Shown in pieces: positions 15,704 through 24,946 of a stretch of 64,000 nt of DNA. The notes beneath the pieces were generated by a model. The model made no database searches and had not been told where the DNA came from. It saw only the letters and a program-made list of their open reading frames with translations. How positions within the stretch are numbered: position 1 is the first letter of the stretch; each line of letters begins with the position of its first letter. The position numbers and the translations under genes were made by a program. Origin of the DNA: an uncultured Acidobacteriia bacterium (lineage in GTDB: Bacteria > Acidobacteriota > Terriglobia > Bryobacterales > Bryobacteraceae); NCBI GenBank assembly GCA_903875575.1, contig CAIQWJ010000107.1:1-64000 (forward strand), read 5' to 3'.

Positions 15704-17398
15704 ATGTATCAGGTCATTGCGCGTAAATACCGGCCGCAGTCTTTTGACGACGTCCTGAACCAGGACCACATCAAAACCACCCTCCGCAACGCCATCGCGC
15801 AGAACCGCATTGCGCACGGCTACATCTTCTCCGGCCAGCGCGGGACGGGCAAGACCACCACGGCGCGCATCGTCGCCCTCTGTCTGAACTGCGAAAAAGG
15901 CCCGACCGACAAGCCCTGCGGCGTCTGCGCCAGTTGCGTGGAAATCGCGGCGGGCGGCGCGGTGGATGTGATCGAAATCGACGCGGCGTCCAATCGCGGC
16001 ATCAACGAGATGCGCGAACTTCGGGAAAACGTCCGCTACCAGCCGGCGCGCGACCGCTACAAGATTTTCATCATCGACGAAGCGCACCAGATTACGAACG
16101 AAGCTTTCAATGCGCTGCTGAAGACGATTGAAGAGCCGCCGGAGTGGGCGGTTTTCATTCTCTGCACTACGGAAACGCACAAGATTCCGGCCACCATCGC
16201 GTCGCGCTGCCAGCATTTCAGCTTTCGCTCAGTGGATTTTCACGATCTGATCGACCGGATGCGCGAGATCTGCGTCTCGGAAGGCGTGGAGGCGGACGAC
16301 GAATCGCTGGCTGTGCTGGCGCAGGCGGGCGAAGGGTCGGTGCGCGATTCGCTCTCGGCGCTCGACCAGGCGATTGCGTGTTGCGGGAACAAGCTGGATG
16401 CCGGGCAGGTTCGGGCGTTGCTGGGCGCGTTCGGTATTGATGCGATGTCGCAGGTGACCACGGCGCTTTCGGCGCAGGATGGCGGGGCGATGCTGGCGCT
16501 GGTGGATGAACTGGAGCGCAACGGTGGAAGTCCGCAGCATTTTTCGCGTGAGATGTCGCGGTATATTCGCAATCTGCTGGTGACGAAGATTTCCGGGCAG
16601 GATTCGCGGCTGGTGACGGCGAGTCCGGCGGAGAAGAAGGAACTGTCGCGGATTGCGGCGCTGTTTGGCGAGGAAGATCTCACCCGGTATTTGCAGTTTT
16701 CGCTGGATCTGTTTCGGGATTTGCAGTATTCCATGCAGCCGCGGTTTCATCTGGAAATCGGGCTGCTGAAGATGATTCAGGCAGGCAAGCTGGTGCCGAT
16801 TGAGGAGGCGCTGGCGAATCTGGGCAGCGAGTCGCGTTCGGCTGCGCCTGCTGCTGGTCCGGCGGCTCCGATGCGTGCCCCGGTTGCCGCGCCTCCGGTT
16901 CGACCGGCGTCGTTTTCTGCGGCACCGTCCGCGTCGCCGTCGTTTGCGCCTCGGTCGCCGGCCAGGCCTGAGCCTGCGGCTGCACCACCTGTTCCGGCTG
17001 GTCCGCCTTCCGCGAGTGACGATTGGCGGGAAAAGCTGCAAAGTGCCATGATTCAGGCTGGCCTGCAGTTTTCGGCCGACGCCATGATGCACGCGAGCGC
17101 TGCGCTGGCGAATAACGAACTGATTATTACGGCACCGAAGCAGTACCAGTTGGATCTGGGGCGCGATGAAATTATGGCCGCGCTGAAGCAAATTGGGCAT
17201 CCGACGCTTCGCTTCAAGGTTGTATTTGGCGAGGTCAAGGTGGACGCTGCCGCGTCGGTGGCCCGGCCCGCGGCACCGAAGCCGGCGGCGGCCGCGGACG
17301 AAACCACGGAGCGCGCGCTGGCTCATCCCGAAGTACAGCGCTTTCGAGAGTTATTTGGCGGCGACGTGCGAAACGTCCGCAATTTGAAGGAGTCCTGA
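15704..17398 (+). CDS. dnaX: DNA polymerase III subunit gamma/tau
   Basis: 564 residues. MYQVIARKYRPQSFDDVL is the standard start. Walker A is GQRGTGKT, the zinc site uses four Cys (CEKGPTDKPCGVCASC), Walker B is DEAH and the sensor SRC is present. The C-terminal half has a Pro/Ala-rich linker (about residues 380-445) and then a globular segment. It is the clamp-loader ATPase of the replication fork. It is followed by ybaB and recR, the common dnaX-ybaB-recR operon. Confidence 0.96.
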   Translation: MYQVIARKYRPQSFDDVLNQDHIKTTLRNAIAQNRIAHGYIFSGQRGTGKTTTARIVALCLNCEKGPTDKPCGVCASCVEIAAGGAVDVIEIDAASNRGINEMRELRENVRYQPARDRYKIFIIDEAHQITNEAFNALLKTIEEPPEWAVFILCTTETHKIPATIASRCQHFSFRSVDFHDLIDRMREICVSEGVEADDESLAVLAQAGEGSVRDSLSALDQAIACCGNKLDAGQVRALLGAFGIDAMSQVTTALSAQDGGAMLALVDELERNGGSPQHFSREMSRYIRNLLVTKISGQDSRLVTASPAEKKELSRIAALFGEEDLTRYLQFSLDLFRDLQYSMQPRFHLEIGLLKMIQAGKLVPIEEALANLGSESRSAAPAAGPAAPMRAPVAAPPVRPASFSAAPSASPSFAPRSPARPEPAAAPPVPAGPPSASDDWREKLQSAMIQAGLQFSADAMMHASAALANNELIITAPKQYQLDLGRDEIMAALKQIGHPTLRFKVVFGEVKVDAAASVARPAAPKPAAAADETTERALAHPEVQRFRELFGGDVRNVRNLKES

Positions 17399-17405
17399 AA
17401 ACGAT

Positions 17406-17714
17406 ATGAAGATGCCAGGCAACATGCAGGCCATGATGAAGCAGGCCCAGCAGATGCAGGAAAAGATGCAGGCCGAGATTGCGCTGATCCGCGTGGAGGG
17501 TTCGGCGGGCGGCGGCATGGTTACGGTGAAGATGGACGGCCATAAAGCGGTGACCGGCGTGAAGATCGACCCGGAAGTGGCGGGCGACGTGGAGATGCTG
17601 CAGGATCTGGTGGTCGCGGCGTGTGCGGATGCCGTCAAGAAAGTGGACGACGAATCGCAGCGCAAGATGGGCGGCATGCTGGGCGGCATGGGTCTGCCTC
17701 CTGGGCTGTTTTAG
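17406..17714 (+). CDS. ybaB: YbaB/EbfC nucleoid-associated protein
   Basis: 102 residues: MKMPGNMQAMMKQAQQMQEK, a helical start, then GSAGGGMVTVKMDGHKAVTG and VKIDPEV. Small dimeric DNA-binding protein usually found between dnaX and recR. A Met/Gly-rich tail (MGGMLGGMGLPPGLF) closes it. It lies 7 bases after dnaX. Confidence 0.95.
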   Translation: MKMPGNMQAMMKQAQQMQEKMQAEIALIRVEGSAGGGMVTVKMDGHKAVTGVKIDPEVAGDVEMLQDLVVAACADAVKKVDDESQRKMGGMLGGMGLPPGLF

Positions 17715-17732
17715 GGCTGGTCCGATACCAAC

Positions 17733-18332
17733 ATGCCTGATTTTGCCGAACCACTTTCGCGGCTGATTACCGAGTTTAAGAGGCTGCCGGGGATCGGGCA
17801 GAAATCGGCGCAGCGCATTGCGTTTCATATTATGCGCTCCGGCCGCGGGGATGCCGCACAACTGGCGGAGGCGATTCTCGACGTCAAGGACAAGCTCACG
17901 ATGTGCGCGATGTGCAACAACATTGCGGACAGCGAGTTGTGCCAGTACTGTCGGGATCCGCAGCGCGATCAGTCCGTGGTGTGCGTGGTGGAAGATCCGA
18001 ATAACATTGTTGGCATTGAAGTCACGCGCCAGTTCAACGGGCTGTATCACGTGCTGGGCGGGGCGCTCTCGCCGCTGCGCGGCATTGGGCCGGAGCAGTT
18101 GCGGATCAAGACGTTGATTGAGCGGATCGCGCGCGGCGAGGTGCGGGAAGTGATTGTGGCGACGAATCCGACGGTAGAGGGCGAGGCAACGGCAGTGTAT
18201 CTGTCGAAGCTGCTGAAGCCGCTGGGGATGCGGGTCACGCGGATCGCAATGGGTGTACCGGTGGGCAGCGACCTGGAGTTTGCGGACGAAGTGACGATGT
18301 GGAAGGCGATGGAAGGGCGGCGCGAGATTTAG
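17733..18332 (+). CDS. recR: Recombination protein RecR
   Basis: 199 residues. [20 protein letters not shown] is the helix-hairpin-helix, [16 protein letters not shown] the zinc finger, and [12 protein letters not shown] to [14 protein letters not shown] the Toprim domain. RecR works with RecF/RecO to load RecA on gapped DNA. Third gene of the dnaX operon. Confidence 0.96.
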   Translation: MPDFAEPLSRLITEFKRLPGIGQKSAQRIAFHIMRSGRGDAAQLAEAILDVKDKLTMCAMCNNIADSELCQYCRDPQRDQSVVCVVEDPNNIVGIEVTRQFNGLYHVLGGALSPLRGIGPEQLRIKTLIERIARGEVREVIVATNPTVEGEATAVYLSKLLKPLGMRVTRIAMGVPVGSDLEFADEVTMWKAMEGRREI

Positions 18333-18392
18333 GCAGCGGTAAGCTTTCCTTTGTCGCTCTGGCGGTTTCCGCGGCAGTCGAGGACCAAGTGT

Positions 18393-18632
18393 ATGGCCCA
18401 AATGCCCCGATGGAAACTCAGGCTCCGGTGGTGGATGCGGGAGTCGGATGCAAAACGGGACAGGAGATACCGTGGCTGGCGATTCTGGGTCTTCAATCGG
18501 GGATCCGTCTGCGTCGTGTCGGGCTTCGTGTCATGGCTCTACGAGGAGCCCTGGGCCGCAGTTTGGATATGCGCGGTCATCGTTGCTGGTGCGGCAGTAG
18601 CGGTGTTGATTCGAGCAACCAGCCCGAAATAA
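18393..18632 (+). CDS. Possible small membrane protein
   Basis: A 79-codon frame (MAQMPRWKLRLRWWMRESDA) rich in Arg and Trp with one or two hydrophobic stretches near the C-terminus (AAVWICAVIVAGAAVAVLI). I recognise no family. It could be chance in this GC-rich DNA; the hydrophobic helix after a basic stretch is the only support. Confidence 0.35.
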   Translation: MAQMPRWKLRLRWWMRESDAKRDRRYRGWRFWVFNRGSVCVVSGFVSWLYEEPWAAVWICAVIVAGAAVAVLIRATSPK

Positions 18633-18667
18633 GCCAGGCTTTCCTCGATCCTGTATGATGAAACCGG

Positions 18668-18988
18668 ATGGCCATTGACGATACATTGATCGGCGAAATC
18701 GTGCACCGCGTTCTCGCGGTCGCGCGGCCCGACAAGATCATCCTGTTCGGCTCCGCTGCTTCCGGGCAAATGACAAAAGACAGCGACATCGACCTGCTGG
18801 TTATCGAACCGTCACCGGAGAACATTCACGACAGGCGTGTGGAAATACGTGGTGCCGTTGGCGACGTCGGATTTCCGGTGGACGTCATCGTTATGCGCAC
18901 CGAGCGCTTCGAACGCACGAAGAGATTCGTCGGCGGCATTGCGTACCCGGCTGAAAAATATGGCCGGGTTGTCTATGAAGCCGCTTGA
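18668..18988 (+). CDS. MNT-type minimal nucleotidyltransferase (MntA antitoxin)
   Basis: 106 residues. ILFGSAASGQMTKDSDIDLL is the nucleotidyltransferase signature GSx10DxD, with the third acidic residue in VGFPVDVIVM. In HEPN-MNT modules this protein inactivates the HEPN ribonuclease by adding AMP to a tyrosine. It overlaps the following HEPN gene by 14 bases, which supports the pairing. Confidence 0.9.
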   Translation: MAIDDTLIGEIVHRVLAVARPDKIILFGSAASGQMTKDSDIDLLVIEPSPENIHDRRVEIRGAVGDVGFPVDVIVMRTERFERTKRFVGGIAYPAEKYGRVVYEAA

Positions 18989-19385
18989 TCCAGACCTTGA
19001 ATCGCTGGTGCGCCGACGGATGGAGAAGGCCGACGCGGACCTTGAAGCCGCCGAACGGCTCGGACCAGTTGTTGCGGACAGCAGCCGTCTTCGCGAAATC
19101 GTGGGCTTTCACTGTCAGCAGACGGTGGAGAAATACCTCAAGGCGTTGCTGACGTTTCATCAGGTTGAATTCCCCCGGACGCACGAACTGGATCGCCTGT
19201 TATTGCTTGTAGCCCATGTCAATCGCGATGTGGCGGAAGAGTTGGGCGGCGCGCGATGGTTGGGGCCATTCGGTGTGGATGCACGCTATCCGGGCGATGG
19301 GGCTGAGATGTTGCCTGGTGAGGAAGTCCGGGCGATCATGCTGGCCCGGTTTGCGCAGGAGGTAGTGAGACGGGTTTTGGGCTAA
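18975..19385 (+). CDS. HEPN-domain ribonuclease toxin (HepT-like)
   Basis: 136 residues starting MKPLDPDLESLVRRRMEKAD. The HEPN core REIVGFHCQQTVEKYLKALL has the Arg-x(5)-His arrangement of the active site and the conserved Tyr that MNT partners modify; HELDRLLLL follows. HEPN toxins cleave tRNA or mRNA in the cytoplasm. It is the second gene of the MNT-HEPN pair. Confidence 0.9.
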   Translation: MKPLDPDLESLVRRRMEKADADLEAAERLGPVVADSSRLREIVGFHCQQTVEKYLKALLTFHQVEFPRTHELDRLLLLVAHVNRDVAEELGGARWLGPFGVDARYPGDGAEMLPGEEVRAIMLARFAQEVVRRVLG

Positions 19386-19477
19386 TCCGGCCTCAGGTCA
19401 TTCTTCGAATTATTTGCCGTCGGGCAATTGCGCTTTAGGCGCTTGCTAATCCCGCACCGGTGGCGCATACTCCAGGC

Positions 19478-19681
19478 ATGACACTCCGGAACGCTGCGGT
19501 TTTCGCTATCGTTGGTATGGCCCTTTGGACGATTTGCACGGCTATCAATCTTTTCACCGGCGTAAGTGGGTTGGCGCGAGGCATTGAGTCGCTGGCAGTT
19601 GCGCTGTCAGATGTCATCCATTTCCTGGCGTCGCTGAGTTTACTCGTGTTTTTCGTGGTCTATCACCGGTCGCAGGCGTGA
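19478..19681 (+). CDS. Small membrane protein, unknown
   Basis: 67 residues with two predicted helices (AAVFAIVGMALWTICTAINL and FLASLSLLVFFVVY). A start six codons upstream is possible. It ends 3 bases before a convergent small membrane-protein gene. No family recognised. Confidence 0.55.
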   Translation: MTLRNAAVFAIVGMALWTICTAINLFTGVSGLARGIESLAVALSDVIHFLASLSLLVFFVVYHRSQA

Positions 19682-19684
19682 TGT

Positions 19685-19960
19685 TTACCCTCGCGACCGC
19701 TTTTGCGCCCCTCCGCCCAGGCCACCCAGATCTACAATCACCGCGATCAACAGCCAGAGCAGATTGATCCCGGCCAGCGGCATGTGGCTATTCAGCTCCC
19801 AGGCGTAAACCAGCGTGGTGAGCGGCAGGAAGAAGAAGCCCAGCAGCGGCATGAGCATCTCGCCGTGAAACGCACGATGCAGATACGTGGAGAAGAACCA
19901 GAGCAGCGCCAGCGTGACACGCGGGAACAGCAGGATTACGGCTAAGAGCAGGCATGGCAT
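19685..19960 (-). CDS. Small integral membrane protein, unknown
   Basis: 91 residues with three hydrophobic segments (CLLLAVILLFPRVTLALLWF, LLGFFFLPLTTLVYAW, INLLWLLIAVIVDLGGL), ending in a charged tail. The pattern resembles small inner-membrane proteins of unknown role annotated in many acidobacteria. Confidence 0.65.
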   Translation of the reverse strand: MPCLLLAVILLFPRVTLALLWFFSTYLHRAFHGEMLMPLLGFFFLPLTTLVYAWELNSHMPLAGINLLWLLIAVIVDLGGLGGGAQKRSRG

Positions 19961-20044
19961 AGATTCACCTCAGGCGCAGGCGGAAGCCTCACGCAAGTCA
20001 GGATATAGCAGTTTTGGGGCCATCGGCCGGTTGATATTTGCTGG

Positions 20045-20072
20045 CCAGGCCGGGCGGAAGCCCTGACCCTAC
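20045..20072. repeat. REP-like element, contracted copy 3
   Basis: CAGGCCGGGCGGAAGCCCTG plus ACCCTAC looks like the double hairpin seen at 10985 and 15434 with the middle deleted: the left arm of one hairpin is joined to the right arm of the other. It lies just after the end of the peptidase gene on the other strand. Confidence 0.6.
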
Positions 20073-20077
20073 GTCCC

Positions 20078-21931
20078 TCAATGCTTCATCGGGTCCGCGC
20101 CTACTGTCCAGCCTGGTTTCTCATTTGCCGCGGCATTCTGCTGTTTCAGCCAGGTTAGCAGCGGCTGGAAATACTCCACCATCGCTGACGCATCGACGTG
20201 ATCCTCACCCGTCATCAGCTTCAGCGTTTCCGGCCAGGGACGCGATTGGCCCTGCTCCAGCATGGCCTTAAACTTGTCGCCCGCCGCCTTCGAACCGTAG
20301 AATGAGCAGCGATTCAGCGGGCCCGTGTAACCCGAGGCTCGGCACATGGCCCGGTAAAACTGGAACTGATAAATACGCGCCAGGAAGTAACGCGCGTAAG
20401 GCGTGTTGGCCGGGATGTGGTACTTCGCGCCGGGGTCGAAATCGGTCTCGCTGCGGTCCACCGCCGGGGCGATGCCCTGATATTTTTCCCGAAGAGTCCA
20501 CCAGGCCTTGTTGTAATTGGCAGGTTTTACCTGACCGGAGAAGACCTCCCAACGCCACTTATCCACCAGCAAACCGAAGGGCAGGAAGGCAATCTTGTCC
20601 ATCGCCGTTTTCAGCAGAATCGGCAGATCCGCCGCAGCGGGCGGAATCGTCTGGATCAGACCGATCTGTTTGAGATACTCCGGTGTGATGGAGAGCGCGA
20701 TGGCGTCGCCGATCGCTTCATGAAAACCGTCGTTGGCGCCGCCGCGGAACAGGAAGGGCTGCTTGCGGTAGGAGAGATCGTAGTAGACGTGGCCGAGTTC
20801 GTGGTGCGTGGTGACGAAATCGTCCGAAGTCTGGTGCAGGCAGACCTTGAGGCGGACGTCGCGGTCGAAGTCGATATCCCAGGCGCTGGCGTGGCAGACC
20901 ACGTCGCGATCGGCTGGTCGTGAAAGCATGGACCGCTGCCAGAAAGTGTCGGGCAGTTTTTCGAAGCCGAGCGAGCCGAAGAAGTTTTCGCCGTACTCCA
21001 CCATCTGGCGGGGCGTGGTCTTGCGCTCTTTGAGAATGGCTCCGACATCGTAAGTGGTGGGCGCGGCGGGCGGAGCCACCAAATCGTAGACGTTGCCCCA
21101 CTCCTGCGACCACATGTTGCCCAGCAGGTGCGCGGGGATCATGCCATCTTTGCGGTCGGCATCCGCGCCGTATTTCGCCACCAACTTGTGACGGACGTAG
21201 GCGTGGAGTTCCCTGTAGAGGGGGTCCACCTGGGTCCAGAGGCGTTCGAGTTCGGCCGAGAACTGCTCGGGGGTCATGTCATAGCCGGATCGCCACAGTG
21301 CGCCGGTATCGGCGAAGCCGATTTCGCGAGCGCCCTGATTGGAGAGCTGTACGAAGCGTGCGTAGCGCTCGCGCATGGGGATGCCGATCTTGCTCCAGCC
21401 GGCCCACATGGCGGCGAGCTCTTTGGGGTCGCGCGAGGTCGCCATCTTCTCATCCAGTTCTTCGATGCCGAGGCAGGGAGCCGGGACGGCCCCGCCATCC
21501 GGACAGTATTTGCCCTTGCCGTAGCTGCCGCCGAGCGACGATGCTACCTGGGTGAGCTCTTCGCGGAGCTTCGCATCGTGCGGTGCCGGCAAGGTGAGGG
21601 AGAGCTTCATCAGCAGGATTTTTCGCCTGAGATCGGCGGGAAGGTCGAGCGCGGCAAACTGCTTCGCCTGATCCACCAGTTGGGTGGTGCGGGCGATGAG
21701 GCGGTCGTTTTCGGCGGCAGTCAGGATATCGGTGTCGTCGGTGATGTAGGTTTCATCCACCCACTCGGCGCGGGCGCCAAGGATGCTGAGCTTCATGAGC
21801 TCGGCTTCCGCTTTATCCATAAAGGCACGCGCCGAGGCGATGGTTGGCGCGGCGGACTTCGTTTGCGCCAGGACTCCGGCGGCGACCACGAAGGGGATCG
21901 CAAAAGTTACGATTCGACGCAGATTGGGCAT
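20078..21931 (-). CDS. M2 family peptidyl-dipeptidase (ACE-like zinc metallopeptidase)
   Basis: 617 residues with a signal peptide (IVTFAIPFVVAAGVLAQ). The zinc site is HELGH at residues 377-381, in the context VTTHHELGHVYYDL, and the third ligand is in GFHEAIGDAIAL. These match the angiotensin-converting-enzyme family, which releases dipeptides from peptide C-termini. Likely periplasmic or secreted. A strong hairpin terminator separates it from the upstream gene on the same strand. Confidence 0.93.
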   Translation of the reverse strand: MPNLRRIVTFAIPFVVAAGVLAQTKSAAPTIASARAFMDKAEAELMKLSILGARAEWVDETYITDDTDILTAAENDRLIARTTQLVDQAKQFAALDLPADLRRKILLMKLSLTLPAPHDAKLREELTQVASSLGGSYGKGKYCPDGGAVPAPCLGIEELDEKMATSRDPKELAAMWAGWSKIGIPMRERYARFVQLSNQGAREIGFADTGALWRSGYDMTPEQFSAELERLWTQVDPLYRELHAYVRHKLVAKYGADADRKDGMIPAHLLGNMWSQEWGNVYDLVAPPAAPTTYDVGAILKERKTTPRQMVEYGENFFGSLGFEKLPDTFWQRSMLSRPADRDVVCHASAWDIDFDRDVRLKVCLHQTSDDFVTTHHELGHVYYDLSYRKQPFLFRGGANDGFHEAIGDAIALSITPEYLKQIGLIQTIPPAAADLPILLKTAMDKIAFLPFGLLVDKWRWEVFSGQVKPANYNKAWWTLREKYQGIAPAVDRSETDFDPGAKYHIPANTPYARYFLARIYQFQFYRAMCRASGYTGPLNRCSFYGSKAAGDKFKAMLEQGQSRPWPETLKLMTGEDHVDASAMVEYFQPLLTWLKQQNAAANEKPGWTVGADPMKH

Positions 21932-21951
21932 TTGAATTGGAGTTTAGCGCA

Positions 21952-22001
21952 CCAAAAACGGCAACGGCGGACGCGCTAAGGACACGTCCGCCGTTGCCGT
22001 T
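21952..22001 (-). terminator. Rho-independent terminator of the choice-of-anchor-A gene
   Basis: A perfect 17-bp inverted repeat, AACGGCAACGGCGGACG (21957-21973) and its complement (21985-22001), with an 11-base loop. On the minus strand it is followed by five T (21952-21956). It lies between the PEP-CTERM gene ending at 22068 and the start of the M2 peptidase at 21931. Confidence 0.85.
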
Positions 22002-22067
22002 ACGTTCCGAGGAACGGATAAGTCCGGGCAGCCCAACCGGGAGAGGAAATGCTGCCTGGAAAACTAT

Positions 22068-23078
22068 TTAAAGATTTGCAGCTGATGCGTGCCTGCGCCG
22101 GGCGATGACCAGTCCCGCTATGGCGGAGGCCATGAGGAACCAGGTGGATGGCTCAGGGGTGGACGTCACGCCGAAATTGCCGGTGAAGATGTTGTTGCTT
22201 TCCAGTTCGGCGGTCTGGCCGCTGGTCTGGTTCACAGCACCTACGATCAGTTCCCCGTTAATGGCGCCGTTGGTGCCGACAAATGTCGCGCTGGGGGCCA
22301 GGATGGAGCCGTAAATCGTAATACCCGTCGTCGTCAATGAAGTTGCCGACTTCAGGTTGAAGAGCGTATTGGCCGCAGTGGCTCCGCCCGTGTAGGTAAT
22401 GGAGCCGTTGGTGATGGAAACCGTCGTGCCAGGAATATTCACGAGGACAGTGGCGCCGGTGGGCGCGTTAATCGTAATTGAGTTATAGACGCCGCCGTTG
22501 GCGGGAAGAGTGAAAACGCAGAGCGTGCAACCGGTCGCGGTCAGTGTGTAGCTGCCGGAACTTCCGGTGACGGTGCCGTTGTTGGCGTCCGCTGCGAGGG
22601 TGGTGGAAAGCTGCGTCAGGGCCGTCGCGGCTGCGCTGAAATCGATGGGCAGGGAGGCCGCTGCAATGTGGGTGGTGGTGCCGTTCACTACAAGGTTGGA
22701 ACCGAGCGAACCAGCGTAGTTCAGATTGTGCTGAAAGGTGAAGCCTGCGGAAGAGGTGACGCTGCCGCCAATCCAGGCATCGCCTGCATTCCCGTTATCG
22801 AGCTGACCGCCGGCCAACGTCACCGAGCCGCCGACAACCAGGCCAGCCGTGCCCGGGGTTGCGCCGTTTGGTATCTGATTGATGCTGTACGAACCGCCGG
22901 CGGACAGCGAACCGGCTACTGCTGCGGAGCCCATGATGTCGCTGTTGCCTGTGACCGAGTAAGCGCCGAGATCGAATAGATTGTAGCCCGAAGCTACGCC
23001 GAGCGCGCTGCTGGCGTGTGCAGCCGGTATGGCTGCTGCCAGGAGTACCGCGGAGAGCGATATGCGTCGGACGAACAT
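22068..23078 (-). CDS. Choice-of-anchor A family protein with PEP-CTERM sorting signal
   Basis: 336 residues. Signal peptide SLSAVLLAAAIPAAHASS; then ALGVASGYNLFDLGAYSVTG and NSDIMGSAAVAG, the start of the choice-of-anchor A domain, a Gly/Thr/Ser-rich beta structure. The C-terminus STPEPSTWFLMASAIAGLVI followed by ARRRH is a classic PEP-CTERM signal cleaved by an exosortase. It is therefore a secreted or surface protein. The ATG at 23076-23078 is chosen because it starts the signal peptide. Confidence 0.9.
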   Translation of the reverse strand: MFVRRISLSAVLLAAAIPAAHASSALGVASGYNLFDLGAYSVTGNSDIMGSAAVAGSLSAGGSYSINQIPNGATPGTAGLVVGGSVTLAGGQLDNGNAGDAWIGGSVTSSAGFTFQHNLNYAGSLGSNLVVNGTTTHIAAASLPIDFSAAATALTQLSTTLAADANNGTVTGSSGSYTLTATGCTLCVFTLPANGGVYNSITINAPTGATVLVNIPGTTVSITNGSITYTGGATAANTLFNLKSATSLTTTGITIYGSILAPSATFVGTNGAINGELIVGAVNQTSGQTAELESNNIFTGNFGVTSTPEPSTWFLMASAIAGLVIARRRHASAANL

Positions 23079-23270
23079 GACTTGATATTTGCACGTCCGC
23101 GGTATGCGCACAAGACATACAGTACGGGATACGGAGGACTGTTATCCAAGGCTATTCACAGTACCTTCACCATATGGAACACTACGTTCAAGCGTTGGCC
23201 GCCGCCGTAGTTTCCCGGGTATGATCGGAGTGGGTGCCGTCCGGATGAGCACCAGGAAGAGGATGCGAAT
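23079..23270. other. Divergent intergenic region
   Basis: It separates the PEP-CTERM gene (minus) from the AtuA-like operon (plus). AAGAGGAT lies 5 to 12 bases before the TTG start at 23271. No other element is clear. Confidence 0.4.
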
Positions 23271-24626
23271 TTGATTCGAATTGCAAACGGGCAGGGCTTC
23301 TGGGGAGACTCGCCGGATGCTCCGCTGGAACAGGTCCGGCGGGGCCCGATTGACTACCTGACGCTCGATTATCTGGCCGAAGTCACCATGTCGATTCTGC
23401 AGAAACAGCGGTCGCGCGACCCTGAAGCCGGCTATGCCCGCGATTTTGTGGAAGTGGTGGACCGCGTGCTGCCGGATCTTGTTTCGAAGAATGTCCGGCT
23501 GGTGGCAAATGCCGGTGGTCTCAATCCGGAAGCCTGCCGTCGCGCCGTACTGGAAGTCGCGAAACGGCAGGGGCTGAATGTCCCGGTCGCGACGGTTTCG
23601 GGCGACGATATTACGGGCAGAATCGAAGAGTTACTGGCGCGCGGCGTGGAATTTCGCAACATGGATACGGGGGAGCCGCTCGCGACGATTCGCGACCGGG
23701 TGCGGAGCGCCAGCGTCTACTTCGGCGCTTTCCCGATCGCACAGGCACTGGATGGCGGGGCACGTATTGTGATCACGGGGCGATGTGCCGATGCCGCGCT
23801 CGTGCTGGGGCCGATGATCCATGAATTTGGCTGGAAGGCAGCTGACTGGGACCGGCTGGCGGCCGGCATTGTGGCGGGCCATGCCATCGAATGTGGCGCG
23901 CAGGGCAGCGGCGGGAACTGTCAGGACGATTGGGCGACGATTCCGGCGCTGGAGGATATCGGGTATCCGATTGTGGAAGCATCCCCGGACGGCTCCTTCG
24001 TGGTGACAAAACATGCGGGCACAGGTGGACGGGTTACGGTAGCCTCGGTTACTGAGCAGTTGGTTTATGAGATTGGCGATCCGCGGGCGTATCTGACGCC
24101 CGATTGCGGGGCGGATTTCACGTCTTTCCGTCTGGAGCAGGAAGACCCGGAGCGGGTGCGCTGCACGGGGGTACGCGGGAACCCGGCTACTCCCACTTAC
24201 AAAGTTTCCATCAGCTACGCGGCAGGGTACCGCGCCATCGGTTCGGTCGCTTACGCCTGGCCTGACGCGTACAAGAAGGCCCAGGCGGGTGCGCGCATTC
24301 TGAAAGAGCGTGTGGCGCGGCTCGGGCTGGAGTTTGACGCCATTCACAGCGAACTGCTGGGAGCGAATGCCTGCCACGGGATTGCGGCGGCGGAACCATC
24401 GCCCGAGTTGGCGGCGCAGTTGCCGGAGGTGGTGCTGCGGTTTGGTGTGCGCTCGAAGAGCCGGGCGGCGGTGGAAAGATTCACGAAAGAAATCGCGCCC
24501 CTGGTGCTGAGCGGTCCGCCTTCCGTGACGGGGCTGGGCGCTGGGCGTCCAAAGGTAGAAGAAGTGATGGCATACTGGCCCGCGTTGATTCCGAAGAGCG
24601 AAGTTTCGCCGGTGGTGAGCTTATGA
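23271..24626 (+). CDS. AtuA-like (DUF1446) acyl-CoA metabolism protein
   Basis: 451 residues from a TTG start with a good ribosome binding site. Conserved blocks are [46 protein letters not shown] and [15 protein letters not shown]. This family is encoded with acyclic terpene or branched acyl-CoA utilisation genes; its exact reaction is not settled. The separate downstream gene supplies the C-terminal domain that is fused in other members, and the two overlap by 4 bases. Confidence 0.88.
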   Translation: MIRIANGQGFWGDSPDAPLEQVRRGPIDYLTLDYLAEVTMSILQKQRSRDPEAGYARDFVEVVDRVLPDLVSKNVRLVANAGGLNPEACRRAVLEVAKRQGLNVPVATVSGDDITGRIEELLARGVEFRNMDTGEPLATIRDRVRSASVYFGAFPIAQALDGGARIVITGRCADAALVLGPMIHEFGWKAADWDRLAAGIVAGHAIECGAQGSGGNCQDDWATIPALEDIGYPIVEASPDGSFVVTKHAGTGGRVTVASVTEQLVYEIGDPRAYLTPDCGADFTSFRLEQEDPERVRCTGVRGNPATPTYKVSISYAAGYRAIGSVAYAWPDAYKKAQAGARILKERVARLGLEFDAIHSELLGANACHGIAAAEPSPELAAQLPEVVLRFGVRSKSRAAVERFTKEIAPLVLSGPPSVTGLGAGRPKVEEVMAYWPALIPKSEVSPVVSL

Positions 24627-24946
24627 AAGTCCAATTACTGGAAATCGCGCACTCCCGTTCGGGAGATAAAGGCAATGCCAGCAATATCGGCCTGATTGCG
24701 AAAAAGCCGGAGTACTATCCCATTCTTTTAGAACAGGTTACCGCAGATAGGGTAAAGCAGCACTTTGCCGGGGTTTGTCTTGGTAAGGTGGAGCGTTTTG
24801 AGCTGCCAAACCTGCACGCTCTGAACTTTTTGCTGCAGGATGCGCTGGATGGCGGCGGCACGCTGTCGCTGCGGGCGGACCCTCAAGGGAAGACCTTGGG
24901 AACGGCGTTATTGCGGATGGAAATCGAAGTCGGGAAGATGGAATGA
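24623..24946 (+). CDS. AtuA C-terminal-like domain protein
   Basis: 107 residues. [20 protein letters not shown] is the strongly conserved start of this domain, which in many genomes is the tail of AtuA-type proteins. It probably forms a complex with the preceding product. Overlaps of 4 bases on both sides indicate tight translational coupling. Confidence 0.88.
   Translation: MKVQLLEIAHSRSGDKGNASNIGLIAKKPEYYPILLEQVTADRVKQHFAGVCLGKVERFELPNLHALNFLLQDALDGGGTLSLRADPQGKTLGTALLRMEIEVGKME

Noticed and set aside
10985-20072. Spaced palindromic repeats as a possible CRISPR
   Set aside because: Only three copies, kilobases apart, with no regular spacers and no cas genes.
22009-22067. Short GC-rich stretch after the terminator as a possible riboswitch
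   Set aside because: No conserved aptamer motif seen and it lies downstream of, not before, the gene on its strand.
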